Below are positions 49,889 to 59,039 of a stretch of DNA of 64,000 nt, piece after piece. Below the pieces are notes generated by a model. The model was not told the origin of the DNA. It searched no databases and saw nothing but the letters and a program-made list of their open reading frames with translations. Numbering within the stretch: the stretch's first letter is position 1; each line of letters begins with the position of its first letter. The position numbers and the translations under genes are program-made. The DNA comes from a gamma proteobacterium symbiont of Ctena orbiculata (GTDB lineage Bacteria; Pseudomonadota; Gammaproteobacteria; Chromatiales; Chromatiaceae). The stretch spans positions 1 to 64,000 of the forward strand of contig QBVC01000013.1 in the NCBI GenBank assembly GCA_003058495.1, given 5' to 3'.

Positions 49889-51034
49889 TCAAGCCTTCAG
49901 GCTATGCCCTTTTATCATCTCCTTGTCCACATAACCCAGGGAACCGGACATCATGTATTCCAGCTGGATCTTGAAGGCCTTGGCGGCGAAAGCGTCCTTG
50001 TTTGCCCACTTGTACCAGAGGGGAACCGAGAGCAGGGTGAAGGCCTCGACGTCGTCCTCGGAGAGGCGGGTGACTTCGGTGCCGGCCTCCTCGAACTTCT
50101 TCCACGCCTTCTGGTCGGCGGCCTGGATCGCTGCATGGTGCAGATCGGAGTAGGTGTGAACCTCCATCTCGACGAACTGCTTCATCATCGGTGACAGCTT
50201 GTCCCAGGACTTCTTCGAGACCGTGAGATCCATCAGGTCGACCGGTTGATAGAGCGACATGAATCCGGGCGGTCCCATGGAGATGTACTTGGTCACCTGG
50301 TGAAAGCCGAGGGCGTGATTGATCGCCGGCCCCACGTAGTCGGCGACATCGATGGTTCCCTTCTCCAGCGCGGGGAAGATCTCCGAGCCGGGCAGCAGGG
50401 TGGTCTTCGCCCCGGCCGCCTGGAACACCTCCGCCACCATGCCCCCGGGCAGGCGCATCTTGCGGCCGCGAAAATCGTCGATGGAGCGGATCGGCACCTT
50501 GGAGTGGATGATGTTGGGTCCGTGGTGAATCGGCCCGACAAAATGGAGACCCATCCTGCCGAAGGCCTCCCGCGCCAACTCCAACCCGCCAAGACCGTAA
50601 TAGAAGGTATCCCACTCATGGGGATTGCGCAGACCCAGCGGATAGGAGGAGAGAAAGACCGCCACCGGCATCCGCCCCGCCCAATAGAGGGTAAAGGGAT
50701 TCATCGCATCGAGCACACCGTTCTTCACCGCATCGAAGAGCTGGAACTCGCCCACCACATCCTTCGCACCGAAGGGTTTGAAGGCCAGCTCGCCACCGGT
50801 CTTCTCCACGATACGGTTGCACCAATCCTTGAACACCTCGAGACCGATACCACCCGGCCAGGAGGTCTGGATCTTCCAGGTGGTGGTTTCAGCAGCGACC
50901 GCATTACCAATGAAAGGTGCGCCGGTAATGGTAAGTGCGCCTGCGGCTGCCGAGCTTTTGAGAAATTGACGACGTTGCATGTCAGTGGCGCTGTCAGGTA
51001 CAGCCTGACCCTGACTTTTTTCTGATTGAGTCAT
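49889..51034 (-). CDS. TRAP transporter substrate-binding protein with Tat signal
   Basis: ATG 51034 has GAGGAGGG five bases upstream. The N-terminus contains a twin-arginine motif (MQRRQFLKSSAAAGALTITG) so export in folded form by Tat is likely. The mature receptor has TTWKIQTSWPGGIGLEVFKD, the GAKDVVGEFQLFDAVKNGVLDAM segment, RGRKMRLPGGMVAEVFQAAG with the substrate-carboxylate arginine region, and FHQVTKYISMGPPG. These match the subgroup that binds 2-oxo acids or related monocarboxylates (TakP-like) better than C4-dicarboxylates. The ligand is not proven. It heads the operon, followed by the small and large permease genes. Confidence 0.9.
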   Translation of the reverse strand: MTQSEKSQGQAVPDSATDMQRRQFLKSSAAAGALTITGAPFIGNAVAAETTTWKIQTSWPGGIGLEVFKDWCNRIVEKTGGELAFKPFGAKDVVGEFQLFDAVKNGVLDAMNPFTLYWAGRMPVAVFLSSYPLGLRNPHEWDTFYYGLGGLELAREAFGRMGLHFVGPIHHGPNIIHSKVPIRSIDDFRGRKMRLPGGMVAEVFQAAGAKTTLLPGSEIFPALEKGTIDVADYVGPAINHALGFHQVTKYISMGPPGFMSLYQPVDLMDLTVSKKSWDKLSPMMKQFVEMEVHTYSDLHHAAIQAADQKAWKKFEEAGTEVTRLSEDDVEAFTLLSVPLWYKWANKDAFAAKAFKIQLEYMMSGSLGYVDKEMIKGHSLKA

Positions 51035-51274
51035 GTAACCCTCCTCGTTAGTTTTTACTCGCAATTATCGACTGGCTAGGAACCACTCGAATCCTATGCC
51101 TTGGTTTTTTATACATGCTTAACCACAACCTCAGCCTAGCAGCAACGGCAGACATAGACCAGTTTCCACCAAGAAAGTCATGTGTTTAGACAGGCCGGGT
51201 AGAGGCAAATCATGAGAATACCCTTATAATCTACCCTGCCAGGTCTCATCTTTTACAGGTTGTGCGCTGCAGAA

Positions 51275-52390
51275 ATGAACGATAAATCGAATACCCCACC
51301 GTTCCAGGAAGGTTTCCTGATCACCCTGCTGGTCCTCGCCATCGCGGGACTCGTCTGGTTGTTTCTGCCGTTCCTGCCCACACTCTTCTTTTCCCTGATC
51401 GTGGCTACGGCGACATACCAGCTGTTTCTCAAGCTTCAGCACCGTTGGAAGCTGAGCGATACCATCGCCGCCACCCTGATGAGCATCCTGATCTTTTTTA
51501 CCGTTATCGCACCCATCACCTACCTGCTGATCGAGATCTCGCTGCGCGCCAGCGAACTATACGGATCGGTGCAGGGCTGGGTCGATGCGCAGGATTCGGA
51601 GAGCTTGAAAAAGATCTACAGCGATACCGCGAAGCGACTGCCGTTCGATATCGGCGATCAAAGCGCCCTTCTCGCTCAACTGGACGCCAATCTCAACAAG
51701 CTGATCACGGTGGCGAAGAACACCATCGTGTTTCTGCTGCGCAGCGTCCTCAGCAATACCGCGGGATTCCTCACCTTCGTCTTTCTATCGGTTTTTGCCC
51801 TCTTCTTCTTCTATCGCGACGGGGATGATGTGGCACGCTACCTCAAGGTGCTGTCGCCGCTGCCCAACCGCTACGACGAGATGTTGATGGTGCGCTTCAG
51901 CAGCCTGGCGACGGTGTTGACCATCAGCGTGGTCGTGGTCGCCATCCTGCAGGGATTGAGTTTCGGCATCCTGATGAGCTTCATGGGGCTGCCGGCGCTG
52001 TTTCTCGGCATCGGCATCGCGGTCACCTCCTTCATCCCGGTAGTGGGATCCGCATTGATCTGGATACCGGTAGCCGTCTATCTCTATGTTCAGGGCGAGC
52101 TGTGGCAGGCGATCCTGGTCGCGGTGTGGGGGGCGGTGGTGATGGGATTCGTCATCGACAATATCCTGCGCCCGGTGATGATTCAAAAGATCTCCAAGGG
52201 CCTGCCCGACGGCGGCAACCTCGGGGCCCTCGATCATACCCTGCTGACCGTGCTCTCCACCCTGGCCGGCCTGATCCAGTTCGGCATCATAGGCATGCTG
52301 TTCGGCCCGGTCATCGCCGCCATGGCCATCGCCATTTTCGATGTCTACGAGCAGATTCACGGCGACCGTCTCGATCGGGAAAACGCATAG
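51275..52390 (+). CDS. AI-2E/PerM-family membrane transporter
   Basis: From ATG 51275 (a TTG at 51260 is possible, and no clear ribosome-binding site decides) the 371-residue protein has helices near 18-50, 70-95, and several in the C-terminal half. Diagnostic segments are EGFLITLLVLAIAGLVWLFL, ALFFFYRDGDD, LGIGIAVTSFIPVVGSALIW, and VWGAVVMGFVIDNILRPVMI, which define the PF01594 family. Members export or import varied small molecules and ions; a QseC or AI-2 role cannot be assumed. It is divergent from the TRAP operon with a 240-base shared gap in which no gene is seen. Confidence 0.88.
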   Translation: MNDKSNTPPFQEGFLITLLVLAIAGLVWLFLPFLPTLFFSLIVATATYQLFLKLQHRWKLSDTIAATLMSILIFFTVIAPITYLLIEISLRASELYGSVQGWVDAQDSESLKKIYSDTAKRLPFDIGDQSALLAQLDANLNKLITVAKNTIVFLLRSVLSNTAGFLTFVFLSVFALFFFYRDGDDVARYLKVLSPLPNRYDEMLMVRFSSLATVLTISVVVVAILQGLSFGILMSFMGLPALFLGIGIAVTSFIPVVGSALIWIPVAVYLYVQGELWQAILVAVWGAVVMGFVIDNILRPVMIQKISKGLPDGGNLGALDHTLLTVLSTLAGLIQFGIIGMLFGPVIAAMAIAIFDVYEQIHGDRLDRENA

Positions 52391-52515
52391 GCCGTCTGCA
52401 CGGGGCAGCAGCTGAAAAGCGCGAAATCTGAGAAGCCGCTTCCTGAACCGGGCTACATTCGCCGGGCAGCCTGCCGCTACAGGGTAAAGAATACCCCTCG
52501 ATCAGGAGTCGCCTA

Positions 52516-52719
52516 ATGGACGTTTCCGGAGCCAGCTCACCAAGCGCCAGCATGCTCGCCAATATCGCAACCAGAACGGAAGTCAGTGTCGCTGTGCAGA
52601 AGAAAGAGATGGAGATCGAGAAACAGGCCGCGGCACAGCTCATCGCCACCATTGAACAGAGCGCACCGAAACCGAACGACGGCGGCTCGGTGGGCACCAA
52701 TATCGACGTTATGGTCTGA
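52516..52719 (+). CDS. YjfB-like putative motility protein
   Basis: ATG 52516 follows AGGAG. The 67-residue product starts MDVSGASSPSASMLANIA and then has a helix EVSVAVQKKEMEIEKQAAAQ with a serine/proline-rich tail. This matches the small YjfB/PF14070 family described as putative motility proteins. No flagellar gene lies in the window. It stands alone between the AI-2E-type gene and the SAM-hydroxide enzyme gene. Confidence 0.7.
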   Translation: MDVSGASSPSASMLANIATRTEVSVAVQKKEMEIEKQAAAQLIATIEQSAPKPNDGGSVGTNIDVMV

Positions 52720-52844
52720 CCAACGCCGGACTGATCCCGCTCCAGGGCAGCCGGTTGTAATCCTGGATTCCACCTCTCTCGTCAGACGCGCGAGGCCTTC
52801 GTTCACGCTGTCCACGGAATACCCATCGGGTGTATTCTAACCCG

Positions 52845-53594
52845 ATGCAACTGAGCGAAACCCCGATCCCCCTGATTGCCAGCTATACCGACTTCGGCAC
52901 GACCGGCCCTTACCTCGGGCAGATGCATGCCGTGATCGCCACCCAGGCTCCAAGGGTACCCCGGATTACGCTGATGGCGGATGCGCCGATGTTCGACCCT
53001 GTATCAGCGGGCATTCTCCTCTCTTACCTCTGTGATGACCTGCCAGCCCAAACACTGATCCTGGCCGTGGTGGACCCGGGTGTGGGCGGAGGGCGCAGAC
53101 CCCTCATGCTCAAGGGCGAAAGGCTGCAGTTTGTCGGCCCCGACAACGGCCTCTTCGTCCCGGTCGTTCACCGTTATGAAGATTGCCTGATCGAAGCCAT
53201 TGACTGGCGCCCGCCCCGACTCTCCGACAGCTTTCACGGGCGGGATCTGTTTGCACCCGTGGCCGCCGCGTTGGCCACCGGCAAAGCGGTCGCGGGAACC
53301 CCCATCGAGCCCCGGGAACTGGTTGGATACGACTCGACCCACGACAGTAACCGAATCATCTACATAGACGCCTACGGCAATGCGATGACGGGGATCGAAG
53401 CCGATGGTCTCAGCGACGAGCGGACAATTTCCGTCAACGGCACGGCCCTGCCCTTTGCACGGACATTTTCCGAGGCCCACCCCGGTCAGCCATTCTGGTA
53501 CCGCAACTCCAACGGATTGGTGGAATTCGCGGTCAACCGGGGCAGCGCCTCCCGCCTGCTCAATCTCCGGCCGGGTATGCCCGTGCAGTATTAG
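52845..53594 (+). CDS. SAM hydroxide adenosyltransferase (SAM-dependent halogenase superfamily)
   Basis: From ATG 52845 (a GTG 15 bases upstream is an alternative) the 249-residue enzyme has the DUF62 motifs IASYTDFGTTGPYLGQMHAV, AVVDPGVGGGRRPL, VGPDNGLF and YIDAYGNAMTGI. These include the D-x-G and the H/D residues that activate water; the long loop that marks chlorinases and fluorinases is not seen. Members hydrolyse S-adenosylmethionine to adenosine and methionine. It is a stand-alone gene convergent with the secreted hypothetical protein at 53649. Confidence 0.88.
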   Translation: MQLSETPIPLIASYTDFGTTGPYLGQMHAVIATQAPRVPRITLMADAPMFDPVSAGILLSYLCDDLPAQTLILAVVDPGVGGGRRPLMLKGERLQFVGPDNGLFVPVVHRYEDCLIEAIDWRPPRLSDSFHGRDLFAPVAAALATGKAVAGTPIEPRELVGYDSTHDSNRIIYIDAYGNAMTGIEADGLSDERTISVNGTALPFARTFSEAHPGQPFWYRNSNGLVEFAVNRGSASRLLNLRPGMPVQY

Positions 53595-53648
53595 ACTCTT
53601 GCAACAGCCGTCTCCGCGCACAGGGTCGCTGCCATGCCTCACTCACGC

Positions 53649-54695
53649 TCACTCTGCGCTTAGACAGGATGGGTGAAGTAAAAATCTGGCATATTCCCCG
53701 TACTTCACCCTAGACCTCGAGCACGCCGCCTTGAGGCTGGGACACTCAAAGTCCGGATCGACGTCCCGTACGCGCTTCGCCACCTTTGCCTCGATCAGCG
53801 GATCGGCATAGCTGTTACAGTTGTTCCCCTCGTCCCAGCCTGCATCGATATACTCACCGATATCGAACTCGCTGCCAGTCTCCCAAGCCTTTACCACCTC
53901 GCCCGCCTTGAATGAATCGATAATCTGGATAGCGCAGGTGACATAGGGCCGCACCAGCAGATTGGCAATCACGCCTGACAGGGGGTCGTCCTGCTTGAGC
54001 AGCACCCTGTTCCAGAAGCGCATGCCGTTGAAGTTCGCGACCAGGTCGGCATAGGAAAAGATGCCCGTGGTGCTGTAGCCAAACAGGCCGGACTCTTTCT
54101 CCCTGCCCCAGGCGAGGGCGTCATAAAGCGTCTTGTCGTCGAACGCCACCATTTCGAAATAGCGCCAACCCTCGGCAAAGAAGTGTCCGAGCTTATCGAC
54201 ACCGATGAGCACCCCATCCACCTGCACCAGGTCGCTCAGCTCCTTCAGATTCAGGGAGATTCCCTCGAGATAGTCGATATCGCGATAGATCGAGTCATTC
54301 AGCGGCAGGGAGTAGCTCTTCCTGGCGAGCAGGCCGCGCAGCTGCAGATCGATATGGTAGCCCTTGAGCCCCCAGGTCGCGGTATTGGATTCGAAGATTG
54401 CCTTTCTCAGCTCCCTGTATAGCAGCTGTTCATCGCAATACTCCCCTTCCCGGTAGAGCTCGAGATCGCCGACCCGATGAATGCCTATCCGTTTCCGGTT
54501 CGCCTCGTCAATGCCCCTCTCGATGCGTTGATTGAAGATTCGGTTGATGTCGGCCCGGCTGTTTTCGAGTGTCACCCTTCTTGTCGTCACGCTGTCGATC
54601 TCAGCGGCGCGGATTACAGGGGATGCGATCATCAATAGCAGGAACTCGATGACGAGCAGTCGACACACAGCGGGAAGATTCAACCGGGATAACAT
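53649..54695 (-). CDS. Secreted hypothetical protein
   Basis: The 348-residue product begins with a signal peptide (LPAVCRLLVIEFLLLMIASP, cleavage near IRAA). The mature part is alpha-helical and charged, with LYREGEYCDEQLLYRELRKA, a conserved-looking VDKLGHFFAEGWRYFEMV in the middle, and cysteine-rich end CPSLKAACSRSRVKYGEYA. The DKLGHFFAEG segment with its His and Glu is the only candidate functional site. I recognise no named family. It is divergent from the ACT/V4R-like gene with a 355-base gap. Confidence 0.65.
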   Translation of the reverse strand: MLSRLNLPAVCRLLVIEFLLLMIASPVIRAAEIDSVTTRRVTLENSRADINRIFNQRIERGIDEANRKRIGIHRVGDLELYREGEYCDEQLLYRELRKAIFESNTATWGLKGYHIDLQLRGLLARKSYSLPLNDSIYRDIDYLEGISLNLKELSDLVQVDGVLIGVDKLGHFFAEGWRYFEMVAFDDKTLYDALAWGREKESGLFGYSTTGIFSYADLVANFNGMRFWNRVLLKQDDPLSGVIANLLVRPYVTCAIQIIDSFKAGEVVKAWETGSEFDIGEYIDAGWDEGNNCNSYADPLIEAKVAKRVRDVDPDFECPSLKAACSRSRVKYGEYARFLLHPSCLSAE

Positions 54696-55050
54696 CTATT
54701 TTCCATATCGTGATCAACAACAGCGGAATTCTATCCTGCCAACGCTAAAGAGATCCCCCGGCATTGGTCACTTTTTGCGCCGAACTGTTCAAGGCAAGCC
54801 GTGATATGGCGGGCGACATTCTGCCCGGATCATCCCGGGCCTCGATAGCTGGCCGATCGATGCGGGCTGCCGCCCGGTGGCATCCTGGTTTGAGCGGAAT
54901 CATCCCTGCACCCCGGGTCCCGATAGGAACTAATTTCCTATTAAACACGATTTGAATTGTATACAAAGAACCATATTATGCCTATATTAATACAGCTAAT
55001 GACTGTAGTCCCGTGTGCCAACCGAGGAGCGCGCGGAAGGAAATAGATCA
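54696..55050. other. Divergent intergenic region without a gene
   Basis: The gap between two divergent genes has no frame with protein-like composition. It becomes AT-rich toward 54940-55000, where ATTTGAATTGTATACAAAG could contain promoter elements for the plus-strand gene. No palindrome strong enough to name was found. Confidence 0.4.
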
Positions 55051-55857
55051 GTGGTCACAGAACTCGTACTGCAAATAGCATCGGCGCCAGGCATCCAACT
55101 GAGGGTAGTCAAACGACTGACACAACTCGGCCTGGTCTGTACCCGGAGAACGTTAAAGGACACGCCCTTCGTCGACACCCGTTACCTGGTGCTCGAGCTG
55201 GATGGAGCGGAGCTCTCCAAACAGCAGATCGTCGACCAGCTTAGAGGTGTGCATGGGATTCTGTCCGTCGACAAGCTGGTACTGCATAACAGCCCGGCTG
55301 ACGAGGAGACCGAACACAAGGGCGCGCAGGACCCGCAACTGGAGATTGCGCCGGAGGAGGGTGATACCGAGATACGCGACCGCATGCTCGTCTTCTCCCT
55401 GCTCAGCCGCTACCCCGACGTGGGCGGGCGCCTTCACGAAATCCTCAGCACCATACCCAAGGAAGAGCGCCTCACCCGGGCCAGGGAGCTTGGACACAGC
55501 TTCGGCCTCCACCTCTTCAAACAGCAGAAGCCCGCATCACCTATCTACAACCTGAACGACGCCCTCTCCCTCTTGATCCTGCCGGCGGTCTCGCCCATGG
55601 CGGAGGTCCATCTACAGAAAAACCTGCTCGCGGTCACTTCGTCAAGGATCAATGTCAGACGGAAAAAACCCCAGGAGCACGCCTGCCAGTTTCTCCTCGG
55701 CGCCCTCAAGGGTCTGCTGAATTCCGCCCTGCCGGAAGGGAAGCTGCATATTCAAAAACTCTGCTGCATGACGGATGGCGCCGATGATTGCAGGTATCAA
55801 TTTCACTACCAGCTTGAAAACCTGCAGAGCAGTGCGGTTTCATCCGGCGCGGAATGA
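55051..55857 (+). CDS. ACT-like and V4R-like domain protein
   Basis: I choose GTG 55051 because GAAGGA lies nine bases upstream; an upstream GTG at 55015 lacks this. The 268-residue product opens VTELVLQIASAPGIQLRVV followed by CTRRTLKDTPFVDTRYLVLE and a VHGILSVDKL segment, which looks like an ACT (small-ligand) domain. After an acidic linker, the C-terminal half has HACQFLLGALKGLLNSALPEG and CCMTDGADDCRYQFHYQ, matching the metal-binding Cys pattern of the 4-vinyl-reductase (V4R) domain. It may sense a small aromatic or hydrocarbon ligand. No DNA-binding domain is seen. Confidence 0.65.
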   Translation: MVTELVLQIASAPGIQLRVVKRLTQLGLVCTRRTLKDTPFVDTRYLVLELDGAELSKQQIVDQLRGVHGILSVDKLVLHNSPADEETEHKGAQDPQLEIAPEEGDTEIRDRMLVFSLLSRYPDVGGRLHEILSTIPKEERLTRARELGHSFGLHLFKQQKPASPIYNLNDALSLLILPAVSPMAEVHLQKNLLAVTSSRINVRRKKPQEHACQFLLGALKGLLNSALPEGKLHIQKLCCMTDGADDCRYQFHYQLENLQSSAVSSGAE

Positions 55858-55866
55858 GGGCGGGGC

Positions 55867-57816
55867 CTAGCGCCCGGTTTGATTCACTCTCCCCAACACC
55901 ACGCCGGCCCTCTTATCCGATACCACCGTCGCTTTGCCTTGCAAAGGCGGCGCTGTACGGGTTTCCACCCTGTATTCGCCGGGCGCGAGGTCGACGCCGT
56001 TGTCACCGACCCTACCGCTGGCGACCACCTTGCCGTTGGCGTCCACTACATCATAGGGCGCCTGCAGGGCATGGTTCATCGACCGCTTGAGGTCATCGGC
56101 GCCGGCGGCGTCGTGATAGTCGCCATCGCCAAGATCGGCCCAGTAGCGAAAGCGGGACTTCAGCGCCTCGTCGTCGATGGCAAATCCGACGATGTTGACG
56201 CGCACATCCATACCCTTGGCCTTCAATCCCTCGATGGCGGCGGCGGGATCGCCGCCGCAGGTCTCCTCGCCATCGGTAATCAGGATCACGATGCGCTCCC
56301 CGGCGACCCCGGCCAGATCCTCGGCCACCAGTTCCAGCGACCGGGCGATCGGTGTCTTGGCAAGGTTCATCGCCTGGACGCGTTTGATCCTTGCATCCAC
56401 CCGCTCCGGATCCAGCGGCGCGAGGGATTCTTCCAGGTCGGTGCGGCAGGCGTCGGCCTCCTTGTGGCCGAACACCCGCAGGGCGAACGGGGTGCCTGTC
56501 GGGATCGGATCACCGGTGAGGTCGAGCAGGACCTCGCGGGCGATCTCGATCCGGCGTTTGCCGTCCTGGCGCTTCAACATGCTGCCCGAGGCGTCGAGTA
56601 TGATCTCCACCGCGTCATTCGCGCCGAAGGCGGAGGCGCCGGGATCGAGGGTGACATCGAGATGACCCGGCGGCACGGGCGGGGGCGTGACCCGAAGGCC
56701 GTGCCTGGCCAGAATGGCGGCCGACTGTCCGGTCTGATAGCGAATCTCGTACTCACCGGCCTGCTGTGGCGCGCGCAACCGCGCGGGGGTGCCGTATCGT
56801 GTATAGGCCCATTTTCCCCTGGCCGGGGCGCGCTTGTCCGATCCGCTCTCCATTACGGCGATGTAGTCGCCCGGATTGTCCGGCCCGCTCCAGCCCATCT
56901 CGAACGGTGCGCCGCCCTCTACCTCCGCGGGACCCTCCAGGGTCGCGGTGACCGCGTCGACGGATATAAGCCTGCTTGCCAGGATGGCGTAGGACTGGCC
57001 TGTCTGGTAGCGCACCTCATAGCTGCCGGGTTCATCCGGCGCATGCAGGGTGACCGGCGAGCCCTTGCGAGTGTACTGGTAGTGATGGTACGCGCGATGA
57101 TCCGAGTCCTGCGCCGAGATGGCGATGAAATCCTGGCTGTTATCCGGACCGCTCCAGCTCACCTGGAACGCCTGGCCCGCCTTGACGCGGGCAGGCGCGT
57201 CCAGCTTGGCGGTGGTGCCGGCGACGCTCACCGCTGTCCTGGCCAGGATGTAGTATTTCACCCCGGTGCGATAGTGGATTTCGTAGCTGCCCGGCTTGTC
57301 CGGTGCCGTCAGCGTGACCGGATTGCCTTTTTTCGTATAGGCATAGGTAATCCACCTGCGTGCATTGCGATCCCCCTGGGGGTCGCTCAGGGCAATGAAA
57401 TCCTGTGGATTGTCGGGCCCGCTCCAGGTTATCTGAAACTTCGCCCCGGCATCGACCTGCGCGGGGGCCTCTACCTTTGCCTCAACCGGGATGACTGCCA
57501 GCGGCTGGCGTGCTTTCGTGGCATAGGGTGGATTGGCGTCCAGGTAGCGGATCTCATAGTCACCCGCATCTTCCGGTGCACGCAGTTCGACCCTGTTTTT
57601 GGAGCGCACGTATTTGTAATCGGAATAACCGCCCTCCGCCTCGCCCACAGGGACGATGGTGACGAAGTCGCGATTACCGGTCTCCCCATTCACGTCGATC
57701 ACTACCCGGGCGCCGGCGGGCACATCTGTCGGTGCGCTCAGGGTGAGTTCGGCGCGGAGCGCGGCGGAATAGAGACCCAGGAACAACAAGAGCCAGCCGG
57801 TTGTATGTCGTCGCAT
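55867..57816 (-). CDS. Secreted VWA protein with four tandem beta-sandwich repeats
   Basis: ATG 57816 has GAGGGG nine bases upstream. A signal peptide ends near ALRA. Four repeats of about 88-90 residues follow; repeats 2-4 each carry W-S-G-P-D-N-x-x-D-(F/Y)-I-A, then a Y-T segment, (P/A)-x-x-L-x-A-P, Y-E-(I/V)-(H/R)-Y and an LA(R/S) end, while repeat 1 is divergent (NGETGNRDFVTI). A VWA domain comes next with the MIDAS residues DASGS in IILDASGSML and TDGEETC near the second strand. A short carboxypeptidase-regulatory-like domain ends the protein (DLAPGEYRVETRTAP). It is likely a periplasmic or surface adhesive/scaffold protein. The gene seems intact at 649 residues. Confidence 0.82.
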   Translation of the reverse strand: MRRHTTGWLLLFLGLYSAALRAELTLSAPTDVPAGARVVIDVNGETGNRDFVTIVPVGEAEGGYSDYKYVRSKNRVELRAPEDAGDYEIRYLDANPPYATKARQPLAVIPVEAKVEAPAQVDAGAKFQITWSGPDNPQDFIALSDPQGDRNARRWITYAYTKKGNPVTLTAPDKPGSYEIHYRTGVKYYILARTAVSVAGTTAKLDAPARVKAGQAFQVSWSGPDNSQDFIAISAQDSDHRAYHHYQYTRKGSPVTLHAPDEPGSYEVRYQTGQSYAILASRLISVDAVTATLEGPAEVEGGAPFEMGWSGPDNPGDYIAVMESGSDKRAPARGKWAYTRYGTPARLRAPQQAGEYEIRYQTGQSAAILARHGLRVTPPPVPPGHLDVTLDPGASAFGANDAVEIILDASGSMLKRQDGKRRIEIAREVLLDLTGDPIPTGTPFALRVFGHKEADACRTDLEESLAPLDPERVDARIKRVQAMNLAKTPIARSLELVAEDLAGVAGERIVILITDGEETCGGDPAAAIEGLKAKGMDVRVNIVGFAIDDEALKSRFRYWADLGDGDYHDAAGADDLKRSMNHALQAPYDVVDANGKVVASGRVGDNGVDLAPGEYRVETRTAPPLQGKATVVSDKRAGVVLGRVNQTGR

Positions 57817-57861
57817 GCGTTTCCCCTCGATTGATTGCACCATCAGCGCCCTGAACCAAGG

Positions 57862-58596
57862 CTATTTGCTGAACACGGCATCTTCAACGATGACTGGATA
57901 GAAATAGCCATAACCAAAATCCTTGTTGACATACAAAACACCCTTGGCGATCACCTCGTCTCCAACAGCGATACCACCTTGCGTGGTACGCAATACGATC
58001 CTGTTGTTTTTTTCCGCAGCCGTTCCGCTACCGTCTTCGATGTGCACCCAGTCGCTTCCCATGATCTGCAGGGACAGTTTTGCTATTGTTCCCTTGATTT
58101 CAATAACCTTTCCGCCCAGCTCATCCTTTTTTTCAAAGATCTCCTCGATGGTGTAACGCCCGAAGGGATCTCCGAACTCTTTTGCGCTATTCGATGGGGC
58201 CTGTGGTTTGGGCGGTTTCCTGTTAGGAGAAGGATTCGCATTCACTCTTGTCGGCAGTTCCGCCCCCTCGCCAATCGCTTCCACAAACAGGATTCTGTCA
58301 AATGTCCGATTGAGTGAAGGGCTGGTGAAGTTTTCCATCAGCATCTGTTCGTAAAAACTGATCTCGTCACCAACCGCAACCCGGGTTTGGGGCAGTGCAA
58401 TCCAGAAGGTCCTGCCCTCTTCCTCAACCCGAATATAGGTATAGCCTGCAGTGGACATGGTCTCCAAGACAGTGGCGGTATGGGCGATGGCGCCCGCATT
58501 GTCGGCGGACATGCCTTTGTTCCCGGAGATTGCCACTGTGCTCGAAAAGGCCAGCAGAACGGAGAAGATCCTGAAAATCAGTGTTGCGTTATTCAT
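57862..58596 (-). CDS. Secreted protein with two OB-fold-like regions
   Basis: I start at ATG 58596, where the product has a signal-like N-terminus (NNATLIFRIFSVLLAFSSTV); the longer frame upstream is not supported. Residues about 35-110 read GYTYIRVEEEGRTFWIALPQ and VAVGDEISFYEQMLMENFTS, then after a proline-rich linker (SPNRKPPKPQAPSN) comes KVIEIKGTIAKLSLQIMGS, WVHIEDGSG and VAVGDEVIAKGVL. Both regions have the strand pattern of OB-fold or nucleic-acid-binding-like secreted domains found near cytochrome genes. A binding partner cannot be named. The ribosome-binding site is weak. Confidence 0.6.
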   Translation of the reverse strand: MNNATLIFRIFSVLLAFSSTVAISGNKGMSADNAGAIAHTATVLETMSTAGYTYIRVEEEGRTFWIALPQTRVAVGDEISFYEQMLMENFTSPSLNRTFDRILFVEAIGEGAELPTRVNANPSPNRKPPKPQAPSNSAKEFGDPFGRYTIEEIFEKKDELGGKVIEIKGTIAKLSLQIMGSDWVHIEDGSGTAAEKNNRIVLRTTQGGIAVGDEVIAKGVLYVNKDFGYGYFYPVIVEDAVFSK

Positions 58597-59039
58597 TGTT
58601 GGTTTCTCTGGTGTGAACAGCAAGGCGAACCGCAAACTCATCGGCAACAGCGAATAGCAACTGCCCGATATGCGGAGACCGCTTCTCTTCCTGATGTCTG
58701 GCAGTCGCCTGCAGTGTGATCAAGTTCAGCAAGCAGTTGACAACCAACTCCAGCGTGCCAGTATTGTTGCAACCGATCAAAAAAAATAATCCTGAGCATG
58801 CGCAAGGTTAAGCCCCGACATGGCTTCACTCATTATACTCAGTCATCCCTTCGTTCGTCGCTTTTTATTCGCACCATCGCATCTCTTGTGCCTGTTCTGC
58901 CTGCTTTCCGCCCCGGGCGGTGCAGATCGCCTTCTTCGGCTTTGGCCTTGCCATGGTGGGCCTGGGTCTGCTGCTGTTGCTTGGCGTGCTTCTCTTCGCA
59001 GTGGAACTAAGCCTATAGCTGGCGGATGCCAACCTGGGA
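58597..59039. other. Intergenic region with possible small membrane peptide
   Basis: No annotated-quality gene is present, but on the plus strand 58920-59018 a GTG start gives a 32-residue peptide of almost pure hydrophobic helix (starts QIAFFGFGLAMVGLGLLLLL). The frame is open upstream but there the sequence is not protein-like. No ribosome-binding site precedes it. Longer plus-strand frames around 58798-59062 are of low quality. Confidence 0.4.
58920..59018 (+). CDS. Possible 32-residue single-helix membrane peptide
   Basis: GTG 58920 opens a short frame ending at TAG 59018. It reads QIAFFGFGLAMVGLGLLLLL and ends LFAVELSL, which would span a membrane once. There is no ribosome-binding site and no homologue I recognise, so it could equally be a chance frame in a GC-rich stretch. 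Confidence 0.2.
   Translation: MQIAFFGFGLAMVGLGLLLLLGVLLFAVELSL

Noticed and set aside
55879-57834. Very long plus-strand open frame opposite the VWA gene
   Set aside because: It mirrors the whole VWA coding region and has no ribosome-binding site or recognisable domain; the minus-strand protein has clear motifs.
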